Positions 1-9,899 are shown, numbered from the stretch's first letter. The stretch: 64,000 nucleotides of DNA from a bacterium (GCA_027021615.1 JALUTY010000021.1:1-64000), one strand, 5' to 3'. The notes: generated from the letters alone by a model not told the origin. Numbers and translations are program-made.

Positions 1-93
1 CTCACGGCCTGCATGCGCAAACTGATCACGATCCTAAACGCGATCGTCCGGGACAGGACTCCCTGGCAGCCCCGCTCCGCGGTTCCGGCTTGA
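1..93 (+). CDS. IS110-family transposase, C-terminal end only (cut by window edge)
   Basis: The first 93 bases read in frame 1 as a 30-residue tail ending in TGA. It contains the phrase ACMRKLITILNAIVRD followed by TPWQP, which is the typical C-terminus of IS110/IS1111 transposases (DEDD-type recombinases that move without terminal inverted repeats). Just after the stop comes 'cacgcaacacagttgc', the kind of sequence seen at the end of IS110 elements. Only the tail is visible, so whether the element is intact cannot be judged. Confidence 0.75.
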   Translation, partial: LTACMRKLITILNAIVRDRTPWQPRSAVPA

Positions 94-142
94 CACGCAA
101 CACAGTTGCTTGCCCCTCGATCAGGGAAGAAGTCGCGCCGGT

Positions 143-1190
143 TCACCCCCCGGGTTTGGTCGGCAGGAGCGCTTCGAGGGGCACCACCCGCACCCCGGCC
201 TCGCCGAACCGGGGGGCCCAGGCCCGCAGGGTTTCGAGGGTAACCGGGTAGGGGTGTCCGATGGCCACGGCCCGGCCGGTGCGCAGGGCCCGGGCCACGG
301 CCCGCTCGAGCTGCCGGCCGATGGCCTCGGCCGTGCGCTCGTTGTCGATGAACACGTCCCGCCGCAGGGCCGGGACCCCAGCCCGCCGGGCCGCCTCGAA
401 CGCCACGCTGCGCGCCGTGGTGAGGCTGTCCAGGAAGAAGAGCCCCCGGCTGGCCAGCTCGTCCATCACCCATGCCAGGGGCTCCGACTGCTCGGTGAAT
501 CGGCTGCCCATGTGGTTGTTCACCCCGCTCACCCCGGGCACCGACTCCAGGGCCTGCCGCACCCGGGCGCGCACCTCGGCCTCCGGCAGGCCCACCATGA
601 GGGCGTGGGGGCCGGGGTCGGCCCGACGGGGGTAGCCTCGGGGCTCCATGGGTAGGTGCAGCAGCACCACCCGGCCCCGGGCCGTGGCCAGGCGGGCCAC
701 GCCTGCGCTGTGCTTGAGGTACGGGAGCACCGAGGGGGTCACCGGGATCGGCAGGTCCAGGAACGCCCGGGCCCGTTCGAGGTTCCGGCCCATGTCGTCG
801 ATCACCACGGCGAGCCGCGGGGCCTCGGCAGGAGGACGGGCCCATCGCACCACCACGGGGTAGGGGCCGCCGGGCAGGTCGAGGCGCACCCGGATGCGGG
901 AGGGGCCGCGGGACTCCCCGGTCACGGGCACCCCGTCGCGCCGGGCGGCCTGGCGAAGCTCGTCCACGAACACAGCGGCCGCCGCCGCGTCGGCCACCCG
1001 GATCTCGGCCGACGGGCCCTCGAGGGGGCCGAGGAGGTCCTGGAGCGCGGTGAAGGCCGGCGGCGGGGCCGGGGCGGGCGGCCTCGAGGCCCGGCGGCCC
1101 GCCAGGTAGGCCAGGCCCACCAGGGCGATGCACGCGAGCCACGCCCCCACCCATACCCAGCGACGGGTTCGGGGCGCCTTCCGTTCGGCC

Positions 1191-1201
<11 letters not shown>
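143..1201 (-). CDS. divergent polysaccharide deacetylase family protein (YibQ-like)
   Basis: A 352-residue protein with one N-terminal membrane-spanning segment (about residues 15-35), a proline/alanine-rich linker and a C-terminal domain that starts with LAVVIDDMGRN near residue 130. The IDDMG signature, the following LPMEP and the NNHMGSRFT motif are typical of the divergent polysaccharide deacetylase family (DUF610/YibQ). The domain should face the periplasm and act on envelope glycans, but the substrate is not known for the family. Its ATG overlaps the end of the upstream S41 protease gene by 11 bp, so the two are very likely co-transcribed. This pairing of a C-terminal protease with a YibQ-type protein is common in proteobacteria. 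Confidence 0.85.
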
Positions 1202-2573
<1,372 letters not shown>

Positions 2574-2606
2574 GTCCTTCGTTCCTTCCATGTAACTTTG
2601 TAACTT

Positions 2607-2641
2607 CGGTCGTCGGTCTACGGTCAACGGTCGTCGGTCTG
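2607..2641 (-). repeat. CGGTCNN heptamer array, 5 units
   Basis: Five consecutive 7-mers read cggtcgt, cggtcta, cggtcaa, cggtcgt, cggtctg, followed by ggggccttcggcc. The array lies 34 bp upstream of the chosen start of the S41 protease, with the CGACCGAAGTTAC phrase pointing at the gene. The same array with the same unit order recurs at 2983-3017. Confidence 0.9.
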
Positions 2642-2654
2642 GGGCCTTCGGCCC

Positions 2655-2686
2655 GCTAGGCGGCTAGGCAGCTAGGCGGCCGGGCG
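2655..2686 (-). repeat. octamer array (GCTAGGCG), 4 units
   Basis: Units gctaggcg, gctaggca, gctaggcg and gccgggcg follow the palindrome GGCCTTCGGCC directly. A shorter version (ggtaggcg, gccgggcg) is at 3032-3047 after the duplicated heptamers. It is a GC-rich variant of the GCTAGAAG octamers found elsewhere in the window. Confidence 0.8.
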
Positions 2687-2712
2687 GCTCTCGAACCGCG
2701 CCAAAGTTCGGA

Positions 2713-2897
2713 GGGCATGGGGTCTGCTGGAGCGCCGCGCGCGGCTCCTTGGCTCGCCGCGCAGCGCCTCCCACGTTCGCACTGCGAAATCGTTCGTGCC
2801 CCCTCGAACGATCATGAAACCACCGCCGGTGCCCCGTGCCTGCGCGGCGAATCTCAATGCCCGGCTTCGCGCGCGGCCGGAAGCAGGCCCCATGCCC
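2713..2897. repeat. 185-bp hairpin element, copy A
   Basis: Starts with gggcatggggtctgct and ends with agcaggccccatgccc, near-perfect inverted repeats. Inner arms also pair: tcgccgcgcag occurs in the left arm and its complement in the right arm, so the whole element can fold into one long imperfect hairpin. Copies with the same length are at 9304-9488, 17187-17371 and 20162-20346. It has no convincing reading frame of its own. Confidence 0.9.
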
Positions 2898-2948
2898 TCC
2901 GCCGACAACGGCCCGGGCCAACGCACGTTACCCTTCTCCGTTGTAGGG
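2892..2948. repeat. right-flank repeat module R, copy 1
   Basis: About 57 bp beginning at the end of the hairpin element and ending cgttacccttctccgttgt followed by aggg. Versions of the same module are at 17366-17425, 43428-43485 and, reversed, 61648-61694. It precedes a heptamer array here and at 17460. Confidence 0.75.
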
Positions 2949-2982
2949 CCCCCCTGGGTCGAAGGGGGCTTCCATGTAACTT

Positions 2983-3017
2983 CGGTCGTCGGTCTACGGT
3001 CAAAGGTCGTCGGTCTG
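2983..3017 (-). repeat. CGGTCNN heptamer array, 5 units, duplicate of 2607-2641
   Basis: Same unit order as the array at 2607, with one base change (aggtcgt for cggtcgt), followed by the same GGCCTTCGGCC palindrome. Its presence a second time, with the following octamers and the start of a hairpin element, shows that a block was duplicated. Confidence 0.9.
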
Positions 3018-3049
3018 GGGGCCTTCGGCCCGGTAGGCGGCCGGGCGGC

Positions 3050-4075
3050 TCACGAACCGCCCCAAAGCTCCGGGGGACACGGGGTCTGTTGGAGCGCCGC
3101 GCGCGGCTCCAGGCGGGCCGCTCCCCGGGCCTGCTCCACGGCGTGGAGAAGGCCCCCCTCCAGCAGGCCGCCGTCGCTCACCCGAAAGCCTGGGGCCGAG
3201 AACCGGTCCAAGAACGTCTCCAACAGCACCAGGCCGGGCAGGATCACGTCCTCCCGGCCCGGCTCCACGCTCGGGAGCTTTGCCCGATCGGTCCGGCGGC
3301 AGGTGCGGAACGCCCGGAACACCTCGTCGAACCCGCGCCGCTCCACCCACACCCCCGAGAGCCTGCGGGTCTGGCTCACCGGCCGGCCAGTGACCTGGGC
3401 CGCCACGGTCAGGGGGGTGCCGGCCGTGGCCACCACCTCGGCCCGACCGCTCCCCAGGTCGTCCGCCCACCGGCCGGGATCGAACGCCGGCCCGAGCCGC
3501 TCCCACGCGGCCCGGCAGGCGGCCCGGGCGGCCGCGAGGTCCCCCGGGTCGGGGGGGTCGGCCCAGGCCCGGGCCTCCCAAAGCCCCACCACCCCCATCG
3601 GGAGGCTCACCCCTCCGGTCGGGGCTCCTCGCTCCCAGGCCGCCACCTCGGTGGACCCGCCGCCGATGTCCAGGAACAGCACCCGTGACGCGGGCCGGGC
3701 GAGCAACCCCAGGGCGCCCCGCAGCGACAGGCGGGCCTCCTCGCCGCCCGAGACGATCCGGACCGCCCCCCCCAGGATCTCCCCGGCCCGGGCCGCGAAC
3801 TCCTGCCCGTCCGCGGCGTTGCGGCCGGCGGCCGCCAGGAACCCCACCCGGTGCGCCACCCCCCGGGCGTCCAGGTGCCGCCGGAACTCACCGAGCAGGG
3901 CCTCGGCCCGGGCCCAGGCCCTCGGCTGGATCGTGCCCCCCGGCCGAAGGCCCTCGGCCAGCCGCACCACCCGCTGCCGCAGCTCGGCCGGCCGCACCAC
4001 GCCGGGGCGCAGCTCCCCTGCCACCAGGAGGCGGAAGGTGTTGGAGCCCAGGTCTGCCGAGGCCCACAGGGTCAC
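3050..4075 (-). CDS. Ppx/GppA family exopolyphosphatase / guanosine pentaphosphate phosphatase
   Basis: A 341-residue ASKHA-fold enzyme expected to hydrolyse polyphosphate or pppGpp in the cytoplasm. The phosphate-1 motif SADLGSNTFRLLV opens the protein, the phosphate-2 motif LFLDIGGGSTEVA is near residue 130 and the AGTPLTVAAQVTG stretch is the second-lobe motif. I start it at the GTG at 4075, which overlaps the TGA of pgi (GTGA), giving translational coupling; the longer open frame upstream lies inside pgi. The last 20 or so residues, from RLEPRAALQQ to GGS, are encoded by the left end of a 185-bp hairpin element (3073-3110), so the native C-terminus has been replaced or extended by repeat DNA. 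Which of the two activities it has cannot be told from sequence. Confidence 0.9.
   Translation of the reverse strand: MTLWASADLGSNTFRLLVAGELRPGVVRPAELRQRVVRLAEGLRPGGTIQPRAWARAEALLGEFRRHLDARGVAHRVGFLAAAGRNAADGQEFAARAGEILGGAVRIVSGGEEARLSLRGALGLLARPASRVLFLDIGGGSTEVAAWERGAPTGGVSLPMGVVGLWEARAWADPPDPGDLAAARAACRAAWERLGPAFDPGRWADDLGSGRAEVVATAGTPLTVAAQVTGRPVSQTRRLSGVWVERRGFDEVFRAFRTCRRTDRAKLPSVEPGREDVILPGLVLLETFLDRFSAPGFRVSDGGLLEGGLLHAVEQARGAARLEPRAALQQTPCPPELWGGS
3073..3110. repeat. partial left end of the 185-bp hairpin element inside ppx/gppA
   Basis: The segment ggggtctgttggagcgccgc and the gcgcggctcc that follows it match the first 40 bp of copy A at 2713 with few changes, but the rest of the element is missing. 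It lies within the 3' coding end of the Ppx/GppA gene. Confidence 0.8.
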
Positions 4076-5493
4076 GGCCGGGGGCACCTCCACCGGGGAT
4101 CCGGATCCGACAGCTCCCCCACCCGTCTGGCCAGGTCCCCGTATCCCGGCCGGCCCATGAGGGCGAAGGTCAGGCGTTTGCCGAGTTCCACCCCCGGCTG
4201 GTCCAGGGGGTTGATCCCCAGGAGGCCCCCGGCGAACACGGTGGCCGCCTCCAGCAGGAACAGCACCTGGCCCACCTGGTGGGCGTCGGCCCGGTCGAGG
4301 GCCAGGGTCAGGTTGGGCCGTCCGTTCTCGGTCAGGGCCGCCTCGGTGGCGCGCTTCTCGGCCCCCAGCAGCTCCCCCAGGGTCTTTCCGCCCAGGTACG
4401 CGGCTTCCTCGGCCTCGGGGAACAGCGGCGGGCAACGGACCTCCCGGCGGGGATGTGCCACCTCGAGGAACGTGATGACCTTGTCCGGAGGGCCCTCCAT
4501 GTACAGCTGCACCTGGCTGTGCTGGTCGGTGGTTCCCAGCGCCTTGACCGGGGTCGGCCCCACGAACACCTCCCCCCCGTCGAGGGCGTAACGCTTGCCC
4601 AGGCTCTCGGCCCAGAGCTGACGGAACCAGTCGGCCACGTCCCGAAGGGCGTCGCTGTAGGGCATCATCACGTTCACGTTGCGCCCCCGGCGGTAGAACA
4701 GCACGTGGATCAGCCCGAACAGGTAGGCGGGGTTCTCCCACAGGTCGGGCCGGGACACGTGGGATTCCATGTGCGCGGCCCCCGCCAGCAGGCCCTCCAC
4801 GTCGACCCCGGCGCAGGCCAGGGGGAACAGCCCCACCGGGGTGAGCACCGAGAACCGCCCCCCCACGTTGGGGGGCACGTCCAGGGCCGGCAGGCCCTCC
4901 TGCCGGGCCAGGCGCCGCAGGAACCCCTTGTCCGGATCGGTGGTCACCACCACCCGTCGCCGGGCCGCATCGGGGCCCAGGGCGTCCCGCAGCCACCCGT
5001 ACACCCGCAGGAACTGGGCCAGGGTCTCGGCCGTGCCGCCGGACTTGGAGATCACGTTCACCGCGGTTTCGTTGGGGTCGAGCCACTCCAGCAGCTCGGC
5101 GATCGTCTCGGGGTCCACGTTGTCGCACACGAACAGCCGCATACCCCCGCGCCGGCGCCGGGGCCAGAGGTTATGGAGGGCCGGGCACAGGGCCCGGTGG
5201 ACCGCCAGCGTACCCAGGGCACTCCCCCCGATTCCCAGGACGAGCAGGTTCTCGCAGGTCTCCCCGACCTGCCGGGCCATGGCCTGGCTCGTCTCCAGGG
5301 CATCGGCGCGATGGGGCAGCTCGTAGAACCCCAGCTCCCCTGCCGCCCGGCGCTCGTTGATGTCCCGGTGCACCCGTTCCCCGGCCCCGGCCTGGGCCTC
5401 CAGGTCGGCCGGGGTGAGCCCGGCCGGGCCCACCCGGTCGGCGAGCACATTGGCGTAGTGGAGGGTCACCGTCTGGACGGACGACTCGCTCAT
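4072..5493 (-). CDS. pgi: glucose-6-phosphate isomerase
   Basis: A 473-residue SIS-fold isomerase interconverting glucose 6-phosphate and fructose 6-phosphate in glycolysis/gluconeogenesis. The sugar-phosphate binding motifs LGIGGSALGTL (about residue 85) and VISKSGGTAETLAQF (about 140) are clear, and the C-terminal phrase GGLLGINPLDQPGVELGK is the PGI signature. It is shorter than the 549-residue enterobacterial enzyme but within the range of shorter bacterial PGIs. Start at MSESSVQ (5493) is supported by AAAGGAACGCCG before the ATG; the extra 32 residues upstream have no ribosome site. Its stop overlaps the GTG of the Ppx/GppA gene. Confidence 0.95.
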   Translation of the reverse strand: MSESSVQTVTLHYANVLADRVGPAGLTPADLEAQAGAGERVHRDINERRAAGELGFYELPHRADALETSQAMARQVGETCENLLVLGIGGSALGTLAVHRALCPALHNLWPRRRRGGMRLFVCDNVDPETIAELLEWLDPNETAVNVISKSGGTAETLAQFLRVYGWLRDALGPDAARRRVVVTTDPDKGFLRRLARQEGLPALDVPPNVGGRFSVLTPVGLFPLACAGVDVEGLLAGAAHMESHVSRPDLWENPAYLFGLIHVLFYRRGRNVNVMMPYSDALRDVADWFRQLWAESLGKRYALDGGEVFVGPTPVKALGTTDQHSQVQLYMEGPPDKVITFLEVAHPRREVRCPPLFPEAEEAAYLGGKTLGELLGAEKRATEAALTENGRPNLTLALDRADAHQVGQVLFLLEAATVFAGGLLGINPLDQPGVELGKRLTFALMGRPGYGDLARRVGELSDPDPRWRCPRP

Positions 5494-5626
5494 CGGCGTT
5501 CCTTTCTCGGACGATGGGGAGGAACCATTCTGCACCCGGGGCTCCGCCCGCGGGAAGCCCCCCGGCGGACGGGCTCCGAGTACCGGCACCGCCGGAGGGG
5601 CCGCCCCCGGGGAACCGCCTCGGGGG

Positions 5627-6421
5627 TCAGGGGGTGCCCGGTGGAACCCGAAACTCCTCCGGGGCGTACAGGTGCCGGTTCTGGAGCACCTCGAGGGCGG
5701 CCACGGTGCGCAGCAGATCGGGCCGAGTCACGTCGAGCATGACGTGGGTCAGGCCCGCACCAGCCGATGCGGCCAGGAACACCCCCTGGAGCCAACCGGT
5801 GCCCCGGCCTCCCGCAGCCCCGGTGGTCAGGTTCGATAGCCCCACCACCGTATTCACCGGCGCCCCGAACACCTCGGGAAGCCGCCGGAGCACCTCGATC
5901 AAAGCGGCATTGTACGCCTGCCCCTCCTGCCAGCCCAGGGGGACCAGGACCGGGTCGATCCAGATCCGCTCCAGCGGCACCCCGGCGGCCTCGCACCGCC
6001 CCACCAGCTCGGCCGCCAGCGCCAACCGCTCGTCCGCCTCGCGGGGGACGCCGGAGGCCATGCAGAAGACCACCAGGTCCACCCCCAGCTGTGCGGCCAG
6101 GGCCAGGATGCCGTCGCGCCCCGGGTCACCCGAGTAGCCGTTGAGGGCGAGGGGCCCCGACCACGCTTCGGCCGCCCATGCCATCGGTTCGGGGCGGGTC
6201 GCGTCCACCAGGATCCCGCCCGACCACACCTCGGCGATGGCGTCCAGCACGAACCGCACGTCCTCCCGACCGGCGGAGCGGCCCAGGTTCAGGTCCAGCC
6301 AGGAGGCCCCGGCCTCCCCCGCAGCAAGGGCCAGGGCGCGCAGGGGGCCGGGATCGCGCTCGGCCAGGGCGCAGGCCACGCCCCCGTGCGTCACGGTCAG
6401 GTTCTCGGCGATGATCACCAT
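5627..6421 (-). CDS. dihydropteroate synthase-fold methyltetrahydrofolate methyltransferase-like protein
   Basis: A 264-residue TIM-barrel protein of the pterin-binding family. MVIIAENLTVTH opens strand 1, WLDLNLG is the pterin-family 'D.N' strand, and LVDATRPEP, PLALNGYSG and IWIDPVLVPLG follow in order, ending with TVVGLSNLT and HVMLDVTRPDLL. These features match methyltetrahydrofolate:corrinoid methyltransferases (AcsE/MtrH-like) better than folate-synthesis DHPS. No corrinoid protein or CO dehydrogenase gene is in the window, so the pathway is unproven. The start at 6421 is the first ATG of the conserved domain; the ribosome site is weak. It is 54 bp from the DUF4388 gene upstream and may be co-transcribed. 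Confidence 0.75.
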   Translation of the reverse strand: MVIIAENLTVTHGGVACALAERDPGPLRALALAAGEAGASWLDLNLGRSAGREDVRFVLDAIAEVWSGGILVDATRPEPMAWAAEAWSGPLALNGYSGDPGRDGILALAAQLGVDLVVFCMASGVPREADERLALAAELVGRCEAAGVPLERIWIDPVLVPLGWQEGQAYNAALIEVLRRLPEVFGAPVNTVVGLSNLTTGAAGGRGTGWLQGVFLAASAGAGLTHVMLDVTRPDLLRTVAALEVLQNRHLYAPEEFRVPPGTP

Positions 6422-6474
6422 GGCAGGATGCCCCGGATGCTCGCAGCGTGGGAAAACCGGTCCCCTCGGAGCGC

Positions 6475-7413
6475 TCACCGGCCCTTTGGCGCCGGCTCGA
6501 ACGGCTCTCGGCTCCACCGCGCCACCCGCTCCGTCCACGCGGAGCGAACCTGTTGGCGTTGCTCCCAGCCCTTGCCGACCTCGGAGAGCCGGTGGGGACC
6601 GGCACCCCACACCAGCCACAGGCCGGCCACGGCCAGTACGAGGCCGGCCGCCAGGTCCCACACCGGCCGGCGCCGGAGGCGAGGCTTCGCGGCCCGCACG
6701 GAGCGCGACACCCCGGCCGGCTGCACCAGGCCCTGGTCCAGCAGCTCGGCCAGGGCCTCCATCCCCCGGAACTCCCCCACCCGGGCCCGGTCCACGATCT
6801 CGCGGACGGTCGCGGCCCCGTCCACGAGGGCCAGCACCTTGACGGCTGCCGGATCCAGATCCTCGGGCAGCCCCCTCCGAGGGCGCCGAACGAGGACCAT
6901 CCGGTCCGATGGGATCTTCTCCTGCAGCCGGGGCCACTCGTCGATCTGGCGGAACCCCTCCATCAGGAGCTCGCCCACGTCCAGGGGCACCGACACCCCC
7001 TCTTCCAGATCCACCGGCTCGTCGCGGAACCGGAACGAGCCCCGCTTGAGGCCCAGCAGGCGGTACACCGTCTCCCGGTGCTGAAGGGTCAGCACCTCCC
7101 GAAACTCACCGAGTCGCAACACCCCCATGGACACCAGGATGTCCCCCAGCTTGCGCAGGCTCTGACGCTGGCGTTCCAGGGCCATGCCCAGCTGGACCGG
7201 GGTGATCAGCCCCGCCCGGACCAGCCGTGCTCCGATCAGCTCGGCGGGGCTGCGGCGGTCGGGCCACGCCTCCACCAGCCGCCCGTCCCGGAACCTTAAC
7301 CGGGCCACGGACCGGTCCACCTCGATCTCCAGGGTGCCGGTCTTGCCCTGGTGGGCGATGAGCTGGAGCAGCTCCGACAGGTTGAACGAGTCGAGGGTTC
7401 CCTGGAGGCTCAT
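6475..7413 (-). CDS. DUF4388 (PATAN) domain protein with C-terminal membrane segment
   Basis: A 312-residue protein. Residues 1-90 form a DUF4388/PATAN domain (MSLQGTLDSFNLSELLQLIA, GTLEI, LRFRDGRLVEA), followed by a helical region like the N-terminal domain of type II secretion ATPases (LIGARLVRAGLITPVQL, KLGDILVSMGVL). A single membrane helix lies near residues 238-258 and a basic tail follows. DUF4388 proteins are usually linked to signalling and gliding or pilus control in deltaproteobacteria; the partner is unknown. Its ATG overlaps the TGA of the upstream 581-residue gene (ATGA), so the two are coupled. Confidence 0.8.
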   Translation of the reverse strand: MSLQGTLDSFNLSELLQLIAHQGKTGTLEIEVDRSVARLRFRDGRLVEAWPDRRSPAELIGARLVRAGLITPVQLGMALERQRQSLRKLGDILVSMGVLRLGEFREVLTLQHRETVYRLLGLKRGSFRFRDEPVDLEEGVSVPLDVGELLMEGFRQIDEWPRLQEKIPSDRMVLVRRPRRGLPEDLDPAAVKVLALVDGAATVREIVDRARVGEFRGMEALAELLDQGLVQPAGVSRSVRAAKPRLRRRPVWDLAAGLVLAVAGLWLVWGAGPHRLSEVGKGWEQRQQVRSAWTERVARWSREPFEPAPKGR

Positions 7414-9155
7414 CCCCCTCTCCTCCCCTGAAGCGCCTGCCCCAACGCCCCGAGGTGCAGCAGACCCAGCACCGTCACCCCCGCCCAGAGCAGCCCCCGC
7501 CCCAGGCCCCAGGGTGACAGGGGCACGGGCGCGGTCGCCGTCAGGCACAGCCCGGCCCCCCCCGCCCACACGACGCCCGCGACCGCGGACCTCCATCCGC
7601 CTCGGGCCAGAAAACGCCCCCATCCCGGCAAGAGGGCCTCGCCCGCCCGGGACCAAGCGGCCGACCGGCGAGCCCATCGGGCCCTCCTCTCCCGGACCCG
7701 TTGCCGCTCCGTGGGGTCCACCGACTCGTCCCGATCCGAGGCCCAGCACGCGGCGCACAGGGGTGTGCCCTTGATCCGGTACCCGCACCGGGGGCAGACC
7801 ACCACCCCGCATCCGGGGCACACCCGGCTCCGACGCTCTCCGGCCAGCCGCCCGGCCCCCAGGGCGACGGCCAGGCCGACGAGGCCCAGGGGCCAGGTTG
7901 GGATCCCCCGCCACGGCCAGAACAACAGATCCGCGGCCGCAGCGGCCCATGCTGCAGGGGGACCGGGCCGGAGCAGGGGGGAGATCACCCAGGACCGGGG
8001 CAGGGGGGCCGACCCGGGCAGGGCCCTCCCCTGGCCGACGGATCCCTGGGTCTCGAACCGTTCCACCGCCTCGGGCCCCCGCCTCCGCGCCTCGGCCAAG
8101 GCCTCATCGGCCGCGGTCAGCTCCAGACTCTCCAGATACACCAGATGGAGGTTGTACCAGGGCAAAGGATCGTCCGGTCGGGCCTGGGCAGCGGCCCGGA
8201 ACCGCCGCTCCGCCTGCTCCAAATCGCCCCGGAGGAATGCCAGATTTCCCAGCTCGAGCTGCCAGAACCCCGGGGCTTCGCCGGAAGCCAGGGCCCGTTC
8301 GCCCAAGCGTACCGCCTCGGCCCAGGCCCCGGCCCGTCGAGCCCTGACGTGAAGGGCCAGCAGCCGCCGGGGGGAGTCGTCGGCCCCGATCTGTCCCAGG
8401 GCCTCGGCCAACGCCTGGGGCCCCGCGCCGTTGCGCACCAGGTACTGGACCCACGCCTCCTGGCACGCCGCGGGCCGGTACGCTCCCAGCCCCAAGACCG
8501 CAGGCAGGCCGAACCCGGCAGCCAGGGCCACGCCTCCCCACACTTTTCCGCCGCGGGGCAGATAGGGGACCATGGTTGCGGTGAAGGCTCCCAGGGCCGC
8601 CGCCGGCCCGAATCCCGCGGACCAGGCCGCACCGGCCATGAGCACCAGGAGCCCTACCGGCGTCCAGGTTCGAAACCTCCAAGGGAAGGCGTCCGCGTAG
8701 TCATGGGCCAGGAGACGCCCTCGGGCGGCGAGGGCCCAGGCCACGAGGGCCAGCAGCACCGCCCACCCCGCCCCTGCCACCGCCAGGGCCAGACGGGCGA
8801 TCCCCTGCCCCTGGACCCAGGGATCAAGGATCACCGCCCACCCCGCCTCGGCCGCGTGCCGAAACCGGTCCGGCCAAGAAACTCCTGCCTGCAGGGCCAG
8901 CGCCCACCGGGGTCGAGGGTCGTCCGGGGCGGCCTCGGCGGCCAGCTCCGCCCACACCCGGGCCTCCTCCGGGGTCGAAGCCGACCGGGCTTCGCGCAGG
9001 AACCGCATGGCCACCGGCACGAGGTCCGGGGCCAGGCTCTCCACCTTTTCCCGGGCCATCCAAACCCGCACCGCCTCCCGGGCCCGATCGGATCGGGCCG
9101 CCTCCCGCCATCCCGGCGGCATGGCCGCCGCAGCCCCGGCGGCCACGACGAGCAC
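7410..9155 (-). CDS. membrane protein with TPR-like repeats and a zinc ribbon, function unknown
   Basis: At least 581 residues. Hydrophobic segments near residues 110-135, 145-165, 170-190 and several in the last 170 residues indicate multiple membrane passes. The centre (about 270-370) reads as TPR-like helix pairs (LELGNLAFLRGDLEQAERRF). Near residue 460 is a cysteine cluster CPGCGVVVCPRCGY plus CAAC, a zinc-ribbon pattern. The open frame continues upstream of 9155 without ATG, GTG or TTG; translated, that region reads RRVALALLVLVVAAG, a good signal peptide, so the GTG at 9155 probably truncates it. A GGGGGGAGG lies before an ATC codon at 9182, a possible non-standard start. The gene overlaps the DUF4388 gene by 4 bp. 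Confidence 0.7.
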   Translation of the reverse strand: MLVVAAGAAAAMPPGWREAARSDRAREAVRVWMAREKVESLAPDLVPVAMRFLREARSASTPEEARVWAELAAEAAPDDPRPRWALALQAGVSWPDRFRHAAEAGWAVILDPWVQGQGIARLALAVAGAGWAVLLALVAWALAARGRLLAHDYADAFPWRFRTWTPVGLLVLMAGAAWSAGFGPAAALGAFTATMVPYLPRGGKVWGGVALAAGFGLPAVLGLGAYRPAACQEAWVQYLVRNGAGPQALAEALGQIGADDSPRRLLALHVRARRAGAWAEAVRLGERALASGEAPGFWQLELGNLAFLRGDLEQAERRFRAAAQARPDDPLPWYNLHLVYLESLELTAADEALAEARRRGPEAVERFETQGSVGQGRALPGSAPLPRSWVISPLLRPGPPAAWAAAAADLLFWPWRGIPTWPLGLVGLAVALGAGRLAGERRSRVCPGCGVVVCPRCGYRIKGTPLCAACWASDRDESVDPTERQRVRERRARWARRSAAWSRAGEALLPGWGRFLARGGWRSAVAGVVWAGGAGLCLTATAPVPLSPWGLGRGLLWAGVTVLGLLHLGALGQALQGRRGG

Positions 9156-9524
9156 GAGCAGGGCCAGGGCTACCCGCCGGATGGCCTCCCCCCTTTCCCG
9201 CCGGGCTCCGGCCTCTCGGCCCGGGCCTGGAAGTGCACCCGTCTCGCCGCTGGGTTCTTATTAAACCGGCGGTTAGACCGGCGCGCTTTCCTCCCTGATC
9301 GGAGGGCAAGGAACCCGCTGGAGAACCGGGCGCGTGCCCTTCGCCCGCCGCTCAGCGCCTCCGGTGCTCGGACCGAGAAACGGTACCCATTCCATGGCGT
9401 TGCCACGAGACCGACTCCCCTGCCTCGTGCCTGCGGGGCGAATCTCGACGCCCGGCTTTGTGCCCCGCCGGAGGCAGGTCCCTTGCCCCGCCCTCCGAGG
9501 AGGCGAGCCCACTTTGTCGCCGGG
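9156..9524. other. intergenic region holding hairpin element copy B
   Basis: Apart from the probable signal-peptide start of the upstream gene (9156-9182), I see no gene here. A lower-GC stretch (attaaaccggcggttagaccg) contains a short inverted repeat ccggcggttagaccgg, followed by the 185-bp element at 9304-9488. Confidence 0.6.
9304..9488. repeat. 185-bp hairpin element, copy B
   Basis: Starts gggcaaggaacccgct and ends ggcaggtcccttgccc. Compared with copies A and C the outer stem has changed from gggcatgg/ccatgccc to gggcaagg/ccttgccc, a paired change that keeps the pairing. The interior keeps the landmarks cagcgcctcc, cgtgcctgcggggcgaatct and cccggctt. Confidence 0.9.
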
Positions 9525-9899
9525 TTAGTAATCACTTTCACGGGAGGCCCGCACGAACTTGAGCTTGAGATCCGCGCTTACCGTGCGCAGGAGCGTGGCC
9601 TCGTCGGAGGTCAGGTTGCCGCGGGTCTTCTCCTGGAGCATGTCCAGGATGTCGATGGTGTGGCGGGCCTGCTCCAGGTCCGGCCTCACCTCGCCCGTGG
9701 CCGGGTCTGCCACCTCGCCCAGGTGAACGAGCGCCATCTGGGCCAACCCCACCACAAACCCGGTGAAATCCACCGGGGGCAGCGAGGCCCTGGGCCCCCC
9801 TGCGCTTCTTGGGGTCTCTTTTTCTCCCTCCGCCATCGCCTCGCCGTCCGGCGTTACACGCCGCCGATCTCGCACCGTGAATCCCCGTTCCTCCATCAT
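9525..9899 (-). CDS. DUF1844 domain protein
   Basis: A 124-residue cytoplasmic protein. After a variable 50-residue N-terminus comes the DUF1844 core: PPVDFTGFVVGLAQMALVHL, then GEVRPDLEQARHTIDILDML and a C-terminal helical part. The family is common in Deltaproteobacteria and Planctomycetes; its function is unknown. The ATG at 9899 has GGAGG six bases upstream. A heptamer array (9919-9953) and an octamer array (9974-9997) lie directly upstream in the leader. Confidence 0.85.
   Translation of the reverse strand: MMEERGFTVRDRRRVTPDGEAMAEGEKETPRSAGGPRASLPPVDFTGFVVGLAQMALVHLGEVADPATGEVRPDLEQARHTIDILDMLQEKTRGNLTSDEATLLRTVSADLKLKFVRASRESDY

Larger units (their letters stand above)
2574..3049. repeat. 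intergenic mosaic with partial duplication of about 130 bp
   Basis: No gene is seen between the S41 protease and ppx/gppA. The stretch is built from repeat modules: heptamers (2607-2641), a GGCCTTCGGCC palindrome, octamers (2655-2686), a full 185-bp hairpin element (2713-2897), right-flank module R (2892-2948), then heptamers again (2983-3017), the palindrome, two octamers (3032-3047) and, inside the ppx/gppA end, the left end of a second hairpin element. The block 2589-2750 and the block 2972-3110 are imperfect direct repeats of each other. Confidence 0.85.
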
